From Pardosa pseudoannulata (taxonomy: Eukaryota > Arthropoda > Arachnida > Araneae > Lycosidae): a stretch of DNA of 64,000 nucleotides. The position numbers were made by a program, and so were the translations under genes. The stretch is from assembly GCA_032207245.1 (NCBI GenBank), contig CM063499.1, positions 29,919,993-29,983,992 of the forward strand, read 5' to 3'. The notes below the pieces were generated by a model. It saw only the letters and a list, made by a program, of their open reading frames with translations. It made no database searches and was not told the origin of the DNA. Shown piece after piece: positions 47,531 through 58,095 of the stretch. Numbering within the stretch: position 1 is the first letter of the stretch; each line of letters begins with the position of its first letter.

Positions 47531-48125
47531 TACATCAATTATATAAATATCATATAAATTATAATATAGATACAGATTGTTTGGACACGGCGAGATCAGG
47601 AGAAAATGTTAGGCGACCATACTTAAACAATTACCTCGAAGTTAGAGGGGAAACCCAGTTCTTTAGTCAAGCCCCATTTATTTATTGAAAAATGTACTAA
47701 TGTTTTAAAAAACATTAACTTATTGGGTTTATAACAATGCAATTCAAAGGTATTCACGTATTCATACGTAGTTGTAACAATTCACCAGTTGAAAGAGATT
47801 TTAAAGTCCATTTCTAGAAAATAAAAATAAAAATAGTTATTGGCTTGGAATAATTTAGGTTTTTTTTTCTTTTTATTATATCATATATACCTTTCGTAAA
47901 CAAAACAGTGGATGTGTGTTTACGGAAGGAAAATGGCAGCGGCAAAAGAATTAGAAAAAAAGACTAGAACTTTTTGTTCCGGACTGTGACGTTGGACTAA
48001 ATTTGATCTTTGAAAAAACAGGTTAAGTAAATGTACTAGAAGTGTACTAGTACATGAAAATAATTGTATAGTAACTGTAAATGAAAATATTTGTATTTTT
48101 TAGATGCACAACTGTAAATGTAACT
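47531..48125. other. No recognisable feature
   Basis: AT-rich DNA next to a mariner relic. The mariner's 3' terminal repeat could not be placed. Confidence 0.35.
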
Positions 48126-48129
48126 TCCC

Positions 48130-49428
48130 TGTCTGGCGTACATGAGAGATAAAAGATAACTTCCAGGGAAAACATTTTATTTACTGTAAAAAAGTTGCTT
48201 GAAATTAATAACTTAACATGTTTCGGATTGTCGGATTTGGGTCAAATATGCACCGTTTTGTTGTATAATTAATTGCCATTTTAAAGGTAGCTTCATAATG
48301 CCTCTCTCATAGAAGTCTTGGTCCTTGTTGGCGAAAAACTCTAGTAATCGATTTTCACAATCTTTTGATCCCAAATTCTTATCACTCAGGAAGTTTTGTA
48401 ATGCGAGAAAAAAAGAGGTAATCGCTTGGTGCCAGGTCTGGACTATATGGTGGATGCATTAAAACTTCCCAGCCAAGCTCCCTGAGTTTCTGGCCAGTCA
48501 CTACAGACGTGTGTAGCCTGAAGTTGTCCTGATGGAACACAACACCTCTTCTGTTGACCAATTCTGGCCGTTTCTGGTCAATCTCTAGCTTCAAACGGTC
48601 CAGTTGTCGACAGTAGATATTTGAATTTAGTGTTTGGCCACACGGAAGCAACTCATAATAAAGGATTTCCTTCCAGTCCCACCAAATACACAGTAGAACC
48701 TTCCTGGCCATTAGTCTTGGTTTGGTCACCGTTTGAGCTGCTTCACCGCGCTTTGACCACGATCGTTTTTGAACAATATTGTCGTATTTGAGCCATTTCT
48801 CATCTCCAGTCACCACCCGTTTAAGAAATGGGTCGATATCATTCCGTTTGATCAAGGATTGGGAGACGGAAATTCGATCCATCATGTTTTTTGGTGTTAA
48901 TTGGTGTGGGATTAGAACATCGAGCTCCTTTTTTAATCCAAATGCGCAAGTGGTTTAAAACTGTTTTATGGTCGTTCTTTAGCTCCTGGACGATACTACT
49001 AACATGCCGGTTAACTTCGATTATTTCTGTGATTTTATCGACATTTTCGACGATGGGCCTGCCTGTTAGAAGTGCATCTTTAACATCAAAAATGCCTGAA
49101 CGGAATCCACGAAAACCAAAATTGCACGTAATTAGCTGTTACAGTATCGGCACCATAAGCACCATTCGCAATTTTAGCCACCTAGTATGCATTTTCGCCT
49201 TTATCAAAGAAAAACTGTAAAATGTACGGAATTTTCTCTTTGTTGATTTCCTTTTTTTAACACCCTGTTACTCACAACTGAATGAACCAAACAAAAAGCA
49301 GTAAAATTTTTATTTAGTGTGAAATATAACCATGCATAAATTTGAAATTATTTGATCGATACTTTACGAGATATCGATCAATACAGCCATCTACCAAAAA
49401 GTAATGGATTTCTTTTTCCCAACCTAAT
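48130..49428 (-). mobile_element. mariner element, decayed
   Basis: On the minus strand it begins near ggttgggaaaaagaaatcca (about 49,427), next to TA, a terminus of the mariner type. About 200 bp follow before the transposase gene, which ends at 48,213. Expected length is about 1.3 kb, but the 3' inverted repeat is not recognisable. Confidence 0.65.
48213..49210 (-). pseudogene. mariner transposase pseudogene (irritans-like), DD34D residues kept
   Basis: The N-terminal HTH region (about 48,900-49,210) reads GENAY, stop, VAKIANGAYGADTV, then shifts frame to TGRPIVENVDKITEIIEVNR and HKTVLNHL. The open part 48,382-48,885 has RVVTGDEKW (first Asp), VFHQDNFRLHTS (second Asp) and YSPDLAPSDYLF (third Asp), with 34 residues between the last two. 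A frameshift near 48,395 precedes a normal C-terminus: SDKNLGSKDCENRLLEFFAN, then FYERGIMKLPLKW, ending at TAA 48,213-48,215. At least one in-frame stop and several frameshifts. Not active. Closest in pattern to irritans-group mariners. Confidence 0.8.
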
Positions 49429-49846
49429 ACATGGTTAAAATAATTAGAAATACTACTTTTAATAACATTTTTCCATCTTACAAATGTAAAATGAACAAAA
49501 ATAAGCAATCAAAAAATGTGACATTTTTTGGATTGAATTCGGGGAAAAAAAATGAAACTTCTAAGGGGTTAATATACATTCACATAACACAGAACGTTTA
49601 AAATTGTCCACAATTCTTTTTTTTTCTCTTATACTCTAGTACAATTACATGTAATTTAGATGTTTTATTTATCAGAGTAAAAATATATTGGAGGAAAATA
49701 TGTATAATTTGTTATAAAATATATTTTGTAATCTTGAAGTTTTTTATTGCTTCCATAATTTTTTTATAATAGTGAACGACTGTTATTTAAAACAGAAAAA
49801 ATTACATATTTAAATCGTGTTTAAGATTGAAGACTCTCACTTTGTG
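49429..49846. other. No recognisable feature
   Basis: AT-rich spacer with an isolated aaggggttaa at 49,565-49,574 that could be a piggyBac-type end. Confidence 0.35.
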
Positions 49847-49847
49847 G

Positions 49848-50110
49848 AGCAAAAGTAGCTCAGTTGGCAGAGACGTTAATTTCGTAAGTAGAGTTCCGAA
49901 TTTGAGGCTCGAGCAAGTCAAATATTCACTGTGTTTATTAAAGGCGAATGAAACAAGTAAAATAAGTTTGTGGTCGCAATGTCCTCCAAATTCTCAAACG
50001 ATACATCTGGAGATGTATGACTAAGTCTGGGGGGTTGTTCTGGTTGGATTCTGCTTCTAAATTAGGATACACTTAGTTTCTGTTGTCCCAGGGATTCCGA
50101 GCTAGACAAA
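49848..50110 (+). mobile_element. SINE-B copy
   Basis: Head caaaagtagctcagttggca, then ttaatttcgtaagtag, a degraded B box (gaggctcgagcaag), then tgtttattaaaggcgaatga, aataagtttgtggtcgca and tgtcctccaaattc. Same family as 50,528 and 55,546. Confidence 0.65.
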
Positions 50111-50527
50111 GAACAAGACTGAACTTTGACTAGCTCACGTCTCGAAATCTACACCCTCTGATAATGAAATTCATGTTTTTTCCGACTCAACTCCCGTAAC
50201 ATAAATAAAATTTGCATAAAACAATCATTTATATTTGGGGAATACTTCATTATTTTTTTTCTTTCCTTTACAGTATTACACACTCTGCAACGTGACTAAC
50301 ACCTAAACATTAAAAAAACTATTTAATTTTATTAAGTTTCTTATTCAGTTTTACTAAAAACAGATTAATAATTAAAGTACAAAAATTTGACCAGTTAAAA
50401 ATATAATGTGCTTAAAAATTTTTAAAGTTCCTTATAAAGACAAAAAAATATCAATCTGCAAAATAAAAATGATTCAAATTTTAAAACAAGAATAGAAACA
50501 GGTTTAAATGAAAGAAAATAACCTCTG

Positions 50528-50800
50528 ATCCGCGGTAGCTCTGTCGGCAAGGACAACGATCTCGTTACTGAAAGGTTGCGGGTTCGGGGCTGGAGCCGGC
50601 CTAAGATCCTCCCTGTTCCTTAAGAGTGACTAGAGCACGTAAAATAGGTTCGTGGTTACAACGTCCTCCAAGTTCGTAATCGATACCTCTGGGGAAGGGA
50701 GGGGTTGCAAACTATGCCTGGCGATCTTTTGCTTTGTCCCTGATTCTAAATTAAGAGGGTCCACTTTCAGTCATACTTTTACCTTTGCGGTGCTCTTCAT
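50528..50800 (+). mobile_element. SINE-B copy
   Basis: Head cgcggtagctctgtcggca, tctcgttactgaaaggttgc, B box gggttcggggctgg, then taagagtgactagagcacg, aaaataggttcgtggttaca and acgtcctccaagttcg. The most complete SINE-B here. Confidence 0.7.
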
Positions 50801-50839
50801 AAAAAGGTGCACCCCTTGCCTTAATTCGAGTTATCTATA

Positions 50840-51599
50840 CAGGGTATCTGCCCAAATTAAAATTCCATGACTTTTCATGACTTTCCTTGATTTAGCGGAT
50901 CATTTTCCATGACTTTAAAAAGCTTTCGTTAAAGTATATATGAATAAAACTTCTGATGTACATACAAATAAAATATATGCTTTTAGAGAAATTACAGGAA
51001 TTTTATCATAAACTATAAACTTACTTTATAAGTGTTAATAAACTCACATACTTATAAATAAATTGTTGTATCTACATACCTAAGTTTAATTATATAGCAA
51101 TTTTTCAATCCAAATGTTTCCAATTTGAATTCAGGGTACTTTGGTACTATCCAGGTGACCATGAATAATAGCCAAATATAACCCTATAATGTGTATATAC
51201 AATATCCCTACAGATAAACTTATATTTTGTGCAAAAATCTTAACTAATTTTTATTAAAAAATAATTATCATTATATTAATAAAATTTTAATCTACAATTT
51301 AAGAAAAAACCAGAATAATATACATTTACCCACCCATTAAGCTTTCTTGCTTTGAGTTTCCTTGGTGAACAAATTTTACTTGGCAATAGGGTCAATAGGA
51401 TAATACATAAATACCAAACTCAGTAACTTCAGCCAAATGACAAGTAAAAATAGAATTAAACAATTCAATGACTTTTTATTTAATCGGTAATTTAGCGGAT
51501 CCATGACTTTTACTCATTTTACTTGAAAAATCAAGACTTTCCATGACAAAATTAATCCAATGTCTAAATCCATGACTTTCCAGGTGCGCGGAAACCATG
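50840..51599. mobile_element. hAT-like non-autonomous element with catgacttt repeats
   Basis: Left end cagggtatctgcccaa; right end (complement catggtttccgcgcac), imperfect inverted repeats. Exact tctata flanks on both sides (50,834-50,839; 51,600-51,605). Both ends are crowded with ccatgacttt repeats (at least three at each side). 760 bp, non-coding AT-rich interior. The cagggt start suggests hAT, but the duplication is shorter than 8 bp. Confidence 0.6.
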
Positions 51600-51617
51600 T
51601 CTATAGTTCGTCCTTGG

Positions 51618-51692
51618 CTGCCAAAGAATGTCCGAATGGTTAGGCCACTGATCTTTGGTACCAGAGTTCTTGGGTTCTAATCCCACTGTCAA
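51618..51692 (+). mobile_element. SINE-A 5' fragment
   Basis: aagaatgtccgaatggttag, ttggtaccagagttcttggg and B box ggttctaatcccac. The body is missing, and unrelated DNA follows. Confidence 0.65.
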
Positions 51693-52225
51693 TAACGAAT
51701 TGACTCACCTTTGGCGCGTGACACAGCTTCAACCCGCCTTGGTACGGATACCACAAGTCCTTGGTAGATGGTCGGAGACGGATTGTATCAGATGTTTAAG
51801 CAACGGTTACGCAAATCAGAGATATTGCAAATTGGTGGTCTTTGAACTCTGAGCTGCCGTCCCATGACATCCCATCGAATTTTATTAACAATTGTATTAA
51901 TGTTAATGATATCCACCGTGTTAGAGCATTGCTTTAATGAATACTTGTTACTCAATATACTATCCAATACTATAGTACTCAATATGCTTGCGATTCCCTG
52001 ATTTGTGGATGTAACTGTTATTGGTACTGTTGAGAAGGCAGGCGGATGGGGTATGTTGAATACTGCTATCAAAACGGAATCGGCGCACGAGTGACACATA
52101 TAAGTACTATCATATTCATTAACCATTTAACTGCGGAGTTAAATTTTTAAATTCTCCCAGGCTGTCCATAATAAAAATGGAACGAAAACACAAATACAAA
52201 GTTTACAAAATAATCAAATCAATTT
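51693..52225. other. No recognisable feature
   Basis: A frame at 51,788-52,126 has no family motif. Confidence 0.35.
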
Positions 52226-52376
52226 TGTTTAGTTGGTTTTGAGAGCTACGGTGTAGTGTTTTGCTTAAGAAGGCTAATGAGACTGAGACCTATTTCTTAA
52301 CTCTTAATTTGGCTAACTTCGCTACAAAGAACATGTCCGTACACCGGGCATGTATATTTATAACTATTGGGTTGTT

Positions 52377-53652
52377 CGGAAAGTAATTTCGTTTTTTCCC
52401 TCAGAGGATTTAATTGTATTTTTTTTCACCCAACTTCACATTTAAGCCGTATAATTTTTATATGCTTTGATAGCTCATATAGCAAGGCTTGTGTGTGAAA
52501 AATTCCAATTAATTCTACGCAGTAGTTTTTGGTTGGTACCCTCTTAAATATGGAGAGCGATAAGCAGCATTATTGACATATCTTACTGCTTTACTACAGA
52601 AATGGTAAAAATGCTGTTCAAGACAGAAAGAAATTGACCGATGTGTATGGAAAAGGTGTGTTGACAGTACGCCAGTGCCAGAACTGGTTCGCTAAATTTC
52701 GATCCGGCAATTTTGATGTCGAAGCTGCACCATGTTCGGGAAGTCCGGTGGAAGCTGATAAAGACGCGATAAAGGCATTAGTTGATGCGAACCGGCGAAT
52801 AACAACACGTGAGATCAGATTGAGGTTAAATTTATCAAATTCAACAGTTTATGACCACTTGAAAGGCCTGGTATTATCCTCGAAGCTCGATGTATGGGTT
52901 CCCTATATTCTCACAGAGAGAAATCTGTGTCGCCGCATTGACGTCTGCGATTCGCTTCTCAAACGTCACGAAAATGATCCGTTTTTGAAGCACATCATCA
53001 CTGGGGACAAAAAATGGGTTATATACAACAACGTCAAACGCAAGAGGTCATGGAGTAAAAAAGATGGACCGGCTCAAACCATTTCCAAAGTCGATATTCA
53101 CCAAAAAAAGGTGATGCTGTCTGTTTGGTGGGATTTTAAAGGAATCGTTGTTTTTAAGCTTTTACCGGATAACACAACGATTAATTCGGAAGTCTACTGT
53201 CATCAGCTGGACAAAATGAATGATGAACTTCAACAGAAAAGGTCAGAACTAATCAACAGGAAAGGTGTACTGTTTCACCAAGACAACGCGAAACCTCACA
53301 CAAGTTTGGTCACTCACCAAAAGCTTTTACAGCTTAAATGGGATACAATACCACACCCACCAAATTCTCCAGACCAGGCACCATCGGATTATTATTTGTT
53401 TCGGTCATTCCAAAAATTTTTAGACGGTAAAACCTGCACCTCAAATGAGGAGGTCAAAAACCACCTCGATCAGTTTTTTGCCAGCAAAGACCAAAAATTT
53501 TATGAGCGTGGAATTATGCTACTACCAGAAAGATGGCAAAAGGTGTTGGACCAGAATGGCCAATATATAATTTAATAAAATATTTATTCATTATACGAAA
53601 ACTGTCTTTCATGTTCCCCCAAAAAAACGAAATGACTTTCCGAACAACCCAA
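52377..53652 (+). mobile_element. mariner transposon, nearly intact, 1,276 bp
   Basis: Terminal inverted repeats of about 30 bp: ttgggttgttcggaaagtaa at the left, with the complement of ttgggttgttcggaaagtca at the right. TA flanks at 52,375-52,376 and 53,653-53,654. Length matches full mariners (about 1.28 kb). Youngest element in a three-level nest. Confidence 0.9.
52550..53575 (+). pseudogene. mariner transposase, full length with one premature stop
   Basis: DDE transposase that cuts and pastes the surrounding element. From ATG 52,550 (MESDKQHY) the frame meets TGA at 52,574-52,576, where an Arg (CGA) is usual. It then stays open to TAA at 53,573-53,575, for 341 codon positions versus about 345 in the family. 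The HTH part includes VRQCQNWFAKFRSGNFD, RRITTREIRLRLNLS and a YDHL motif. Catalytic Asp residues are in ITGDKKW, VFHQDNAKPHTS and SPDQAPSDYYLF, with 34 residues between the last two (DD34D). Two odd changes are Asn for Tyr before SPD and Gln for Leu in SPDQAP. Translation from Met after the stop would lack part of the first HTH. Probably inactive but recent. Confidence 0.9.
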
Positions 53653-53712
53653 TACTATATAACACAATTGTCAGTGTTCGTCACAGCGGACATTATCTCA
53701 AAAATGGAAAAT

Positions 53713-53761
<49 letters not shown>

Positions 53762-54184
53762 ATATATTTATATATATTTATATTTTACAGAGATCCTAAT
53801 GTCTATATAGACATGGGAAAATAACAGAAATTAAAAAAAATTTTGAAAAAATATCTTGTCAAATTAAGGGTTAAAGCAGATTTCGAATGGCTGAAAACAT
53901 CCATCAGGGTTCGAACCCGCAAACTCCGATACCGAAGATCAGTTCTCTATTCTCATTCAGCCCACATTCCGTTTTTTTGTCAGAGTTGAGGCTTTTTTGA
54001 TTGACGAATGGTAAATACAATATAAAACTGTGAGGGGGGAGTCAAAGTGGGAATGTGGCACATGAGCAGAAATTGCAGTTGTATATCAGGCCAGTAATTC
54101 AAACTGATGTGAATGTTGTTTAGAAAGAGGGAAGAAGGCTCTTTTCCCGAGATCTTCTTTGGGTAATCGAGCCACTATCTTTAT

Positions 54185-54522
54185 CATATCACTTCAGGGC
54201 ACACTTGTTCCTAAAGTTTAATTCTAGTTTGTGAGTATTGTTGACTCATAATACTTGTCAATTACGTTATGTCGGTCAATTATTAAAAAGATTTAATGTA
54301 TTTTTAGGTATTGTGTTCACTTGCAGATTGCTTTACTCAGTAAGATAAGGATCAGCAAGTGTGCGTTACTACAAGCTAGATATTTTTAGAAGTATACGCA
54401 TTGTGTACGCAAGAAAAGGTACGTTTATTCACTTCTCCTATTGTACTGTTTTATAATTTCTAAATTTCATTTTGCATTTTGTTGCACGACATCGATAAGA
54501 CACTTCTTTCTTAGTATGGACG
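54185..54522 (+). repeat. Homologous segment H, copy 2 (exon-like core)
   Basis: Aligns with 36,530-36,872 on the same strand. The core 54,308-54,418 is again 111 nt, preceded by tgtatttttag and followed by GTACGT, although internal indels differ between copies. Stops occur in all plus frames. Interpretation as for copy 1. Confidence 0.55.
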
Positions 54523-54654
54523 TTAGCGATTTCAAGTTTCGAAGTTTATATGAATATTTGCAGCCTTTTGCAATTGGCTTTAACACACTGTTCCAATCCT
54601 TTCTTATGAATACTTATTAAATATTTTAAATCTAACTAATTTCTGAGATTTGTT

Positions 54655-54775
54655 GGTTTTTTGGTTGGAAGCGGTACGTTCTACTGTTTTACTACTCTAG
54701 GCCTAATGAAAGCAGGGCCTACTTCTTGAATCTGATTCCAAGCGGCCATGCCGGCAGTGCGATTGGAAAAATACC
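54655..54775 (-). mobile_element. SINE-A fragment
   Basis: Minus strand: ggtacgttctactgtttt, ggcctaatgaaagcagggcc, tgattccaagcggccatg, cggcagtgcgattgg. The head is missing. Confidence 0.65.
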
Positions 54776-55344
54776 TATTTGCTTTTGAATCCACTACAAC
54801 CCTTATGGAAGGTTTCAGCGTCCACTGGTGGGTAGTACCAACCCCCTTCAGGGACCTGTAAGGTAGAGTATACAAATCTTCGTCATTTTAAAGTTCCCTC
54901 CCCCTATTTCCTTCGAACTCTACCACCCCATGGAATGTTTCAGCGCCCAAATTTTCAGTGTCATCGTGCCTTCTATTTTAATTAGCATCAAGTTTCTCAA
55001 AATTCCTCCTTTTGTTTTACGTCACATTCTAATGTTTACTTTTAAAAGATACTGGCTTTTATATGTTTGGGCTTCTTTTGGGATTACCGTCTTGGTCTAC
55101 ATCTTCTTGCATGCTTTTACCTCTTGCTATTATTGTTTTAACATTTGTAATCGAACTTTTACTTTTTGCTTTTGCAAGAAAGTAATATTTCGATACTCAG
55201 TTTTTTATGGAAATATTAAACCGTGCTTGGATGAATTTTTACAATTTTCAGTGTGACGTTAGTAAGCATGTGCAAGGCAAATTTGATTTGGAATCATTAA
55301 ATATCCATTCTGATAATTCCTGAACTAGTTTTGAATACTAGTTC
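54776..55344. other. No recognisable feature
   Basis: A 108-codon frame at 54,930-55,256 is hydrophobic and Phe/Tyr/Cys rich, with no homolog I recognise. I regard it as chance in AT-rich DNA, but it is among the longest non-repeat frames in the window. Confidence 0.4.
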
Positions 55345-55357
55345 CTTTTGACGTCTG

Positions 55358-55531
55358 GGCGAACGACGGCTGATTGGTTAGGGTGTTGGCCTTCGATACC
55401 AGAGTTCGTGAGTTCTAATCCCACTGTGGCATGGATGTTATTTGCCTTTCGGAATCTGCTTTAAGCTGTAGATCCTGGTCTCATTAGCCCTCGTGTTGCA
55501 AAAAAGTAGACCGTAGCACTCCAAACTAAAT
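55358..55531 (+). mobile_element. SINE-A copy, full length with 13-bp target duplication
   Basis: Head gcgaacgacggctgattggt, B box gttctaatcccac, tctgctttaagctgtagatc, tail gtagcactccaaactaaa. Exact direct repeats cttttgacgtctg at 55,345-55,357 and 55,532-55,544. Confidence 0.9.
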
Positions 55532-55545
55532 CTTTTGACGTCTGT

Positions 55546-55735
55546 ACAATCGTATCTCGAATAACTCAATCGGTGGGTAGTAGGATCGAGGCTTGATATG
55601 GTCAAAAATCCTACGTGTTCATTAATACTGACTGAGGAATGTAAAATAAGTATGTGGTCGCACTGCCCTTCAAATTTAGACGATACTTCTGGAGCTGACA
55701 GCCTGGATATCGTCTGCTGGTTTGGTTTTGAAATA
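55546..55735 (+). mobile_element. SINE-B copy, head damaged
   Basis: actcaatcggtgggtagtag, gatcgaggcttgatatggtc, gtgttcattaatactgactg, aaataagtatgtggtcgcac, gcccttcaaatttagacgat, then agcctggatatcgtctgctg. Follows the SINE-A target duplication directly. Confidence 0.6.
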
Positions 55736-55890
55736 TGATGACCTGAGATTCTTGAGTCGGTTTTCAGCCCCCGTGGTATCCCAGTCCTTTTTTTTTTCTC
55801 TCTTTCAATCGGTTGTTAGTGAAATTTTCCAACATTTGCAGGGGTGGGCAGGTGGGCTCACTAAAATATCCCTTTTGGTGAAACTGACAT

Positions 55891-56325
55891 TGTAACAAAG
55901 AGTTACAGTTCAACAATGCCAGCGCGAAACTGACCAAGAGGCAAAAGTGAAATGAGTGAGGCTCCTTCTGCCCCATTGGTTAAGAGGGGTTGCCAACCGT
56001 GGAACATTCATCTTCGGCCAGGGCAACGCTGTCCAATGAACTGTTTCGGGAGATCTGCGGTCCCCGTAAGAGAGAGTGAGAGCAAGGAGTGTGGAGCTCA
56101 ATTTCTTCTGCATTAGATCTAACACCATTTTTTTTTTTTTTTTTTTAAATATTTGATCGAGTATCGTCCCTTTTAGCATTTTTATTTTCTATTTACCCCT
56201 TCATTTATATTCAAAGTAAACAGTATTCAGCAGGAGGAATTAGTTTTTTCAATTTTGTATTTCCTCACGAGTACACCACTTATACGTGCGACTAGCCTAG
56301 ACGCTCAGTCGGCCTCATCTCTACA
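55891..56325. mobile_element. Solo LTR, family L, copy 1
   Basis: 435 bp beginning tgtaacaaagagttacag and ending ctctaca, flanked by exact 5-bp repeats gacat (55,886-55,890; 56,326-56,330). GC-richer than its surroundings, with ccattgg-type boxes. Its sequence is the reverse complement of 59,742-60,717 apart from the insert there. No internal retrotransposon sequence, so it is a solo LTR left by LTR-LTR recombination. Confidence 0.85.
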
Positions 56326-56468
56326 GACATTATTGCCTAGCCACTGTCCCCATATCTCACGTTGCATCCCTGCCTCGACTTGACTGCTACGATCCTAGAC
56401 TCCATCAGCTATAACTCCTCCACAGGGGTTCCTCATTAGAACTCGAAATCCACAACTGCCTCTATACT

Positions 56469-56635
56469 ATAACCATTCGGTCATCGTTCGGCAAGAGTGC
56501 TGGCCTTCGTGGGTTCGAATCCCACTATGGCATGGATATTTGTAGCCGTTCGGAATCGGCTTTAAGCAGTAGGTCCCGGTTTCGTTAGCCCTCGTGTTGC
56601 AAAAAGTAGACCGTAGCGCTCCGAAACCGAACCGA
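56469..56635 (+). mobile_element. SINE-A with inverted 5' head inside one target duplication
   Basis: Target duplication gcctctatact at 56,458-56,468 and 56,636-56,646. Between them, accattcggtcatcgttcgg (56,472-56,491) is the reverse complement of the normal SINE head. It is followed at once by gtgctggcc and the rest in normal orientation, including B box ggttcgaatcc and gccgttcggaatcggcttta. The inverted and direct parts together cover the SINE without overlap, apart from a short deletion before the B box. Confidence 0.85.
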
Positions 56636-56646
56636 GCCTCTATACT

Positions 56647-57760
56647 CTTAGAAATCTAGTCCATAGCTGTGTGTGCACGTGCTGTTCATTGTAGAGAAAA
56701 TACATCAGTACAATCACATTTAATAAAAAGTAACTAAAATAAAATTTTTCTTTGTTGTCAATAATAGGAATTTAATTTTTTTTAACATATTACTTGTTTC
56801 TTTGTGTTGTTATCTTAGACTTTTTCACGAGTACATAAATTTTATTTCATCATACAAAACAAAAATTCTTATTATAGATAAAAGTAAATATTGTTTACAT
56901 ACATAGTTCACAGAAAGTGATATTTATGTCCACAGTGGCCAGTAATGGCGAGATATATTAATTTTAGTTCATAAAAGGATATGACAAAAAACAGGTTTCT
57001 GTACAGTAAAATAATCATGTTATGCGAAAATTGACTTATAATACTGACACACATACCTAATTTGATTTTTTTTAGAACAACAAAATTGTTTTATATTTTT
57101 GTTCAAAATCTGTCACTTTCATGGTCCTTTGTCATCTTTAAAATGTTAACGTCATAACCCAATGTTACAATGTAAACTACGAGAGATACGTAATGATTTA
57201 GCAATTAAACATAATTTTAAATCCAAAAGTAGAGTTTAGTTAAAAAAATTCGTTAAAGGTTCTTAAATACCTATTTACAAATTAATAAACTTTTTACAAT
57301 ATTTTTTTTGAAGTATTAAGTACGTGACAAAATAAATAGGGCACTAAAATCAACAGGAAATTTGTAAACAAAATATAAAAGTTTTTAAAATAACATTTTT
57401 TTAATTGTTGTTCTCGGTTTATTAAGTGAATTACATATTAGTCTTGCTGTCAGATTTTTACATTTTATTAATCAGAAGGGTCACATTTATATACGCACGT
57501 ACACAAATATGTGTGTACAATACATGCATATATATGTAACCAGTGAAAATATCTTATCAATTACACTGAAGATTAGCATCTATTACGTAGTTTGTCTGAG
57601 TTTACTGCGCAAGAAAAACTCCTAATCTCAGCCATCAGAAACACAAAAAAAAAGTCCAACGTTGTGGTACTTCACATTTATTACAGATCTAAAAGCAACT
57701 GTAACTGACCGCCGGTGTAGGGCAACAGATTTAAGTCGAATAGTACAAAAAAATGAATCT
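56647..57760. other. AT-rich DNA with no recognisable feature
   Basis: No repeat relatives or coding signal seen. Confidence 0.45.
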
Positions 57761-57761
57761 T

Positions 57762-57950
57762 TCACTAGCTGAATGACAGCAGAATGATAGGGCGCTTCTC
57801 TTCGGTACCGCAGTTGACGTGTTCGAATGCAGCTGCTCGTATGGATATTCGTAGCCGTTCGGAGTCGGCATTAAACAGTAGCTCCTGATATCATTTGCTC
57901 TCTTGTAGCAAAAAAATAGACCGTAGCAAACCAATCCAAACCAAATTTTT
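57762..57950 (+). mobile_element. SINE-A copy, diverged
   Basis: ctgaatgacagcagaatgat, ctcttcggtaccgcagttga, gttcgaatgcagc, cgtagccgttcggagtcggc, and tail accaatccaaaccaaa. Confidence 0.75.
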
Positions 57951-58095
57951 AAATGGAAACAAAACTGTGCATAAATTTTTTTTCACATTAAGTCCAACTT
58001 TTCTATGAAGTTGTCGATAATGATATATCTTAATAACACAGTTGCGAATCTATTTTTTTTGTTTACAATCACCCGACGAGCACGTGCAGCTACGA

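Larger units (their letters stand above)
52301..53870. mobile_element. piggyBac-like non-autonomous element, holding a mariner
   Basis: TTAA at 52,297-52,300 and 53,871-53,874. Left end ctcttaatttggc; right end (complement cccttaatttgac). Without the mariner it would be about 295 bp, so a MITE. It has a perfect 14-bp palindrome tgtctatatagaca (53,800-53,813) near the right end and a (TA)n tract at 53,718-53,778. No own coding sequence. Confidence 0.7.
52228..53970 (-). mobile_element. SINE-A interrupted by a piggyBac-like element carrying a mariner
   Basis: The SINE tail half is at 52,228-52,296 (gagctacggtgtagtgtttt to gacctatttc). Its front half is at 53,875-53,970 (agcagatttcgaatggct, cgaacccgcaaactcc, accgaagatcag). 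The break is at the SINE's TTAA, the same position used in the copy at 45,553. Confidence 0.8.

Noticed and set aside
47850..47880. Possible 3' inverted repeat of the mariner at 48,130-49,428 (ttaggtttttttt)
   Set aside because: Too far from the stop codon (about 360 bp) and too simple in sequence to trust.
48893..49220. Plus-strand 109-codon frame
   Set aside because: Shadow of the mariner transposase N-terminal region, which reads on the minus strand.
54930..55256. 108-codon hydrophobic frame as a membrane protein gene
   Set aside because: Phe/Tyr/Cys richness is expected from T-rich DNA; no promoter, splice or homology support.
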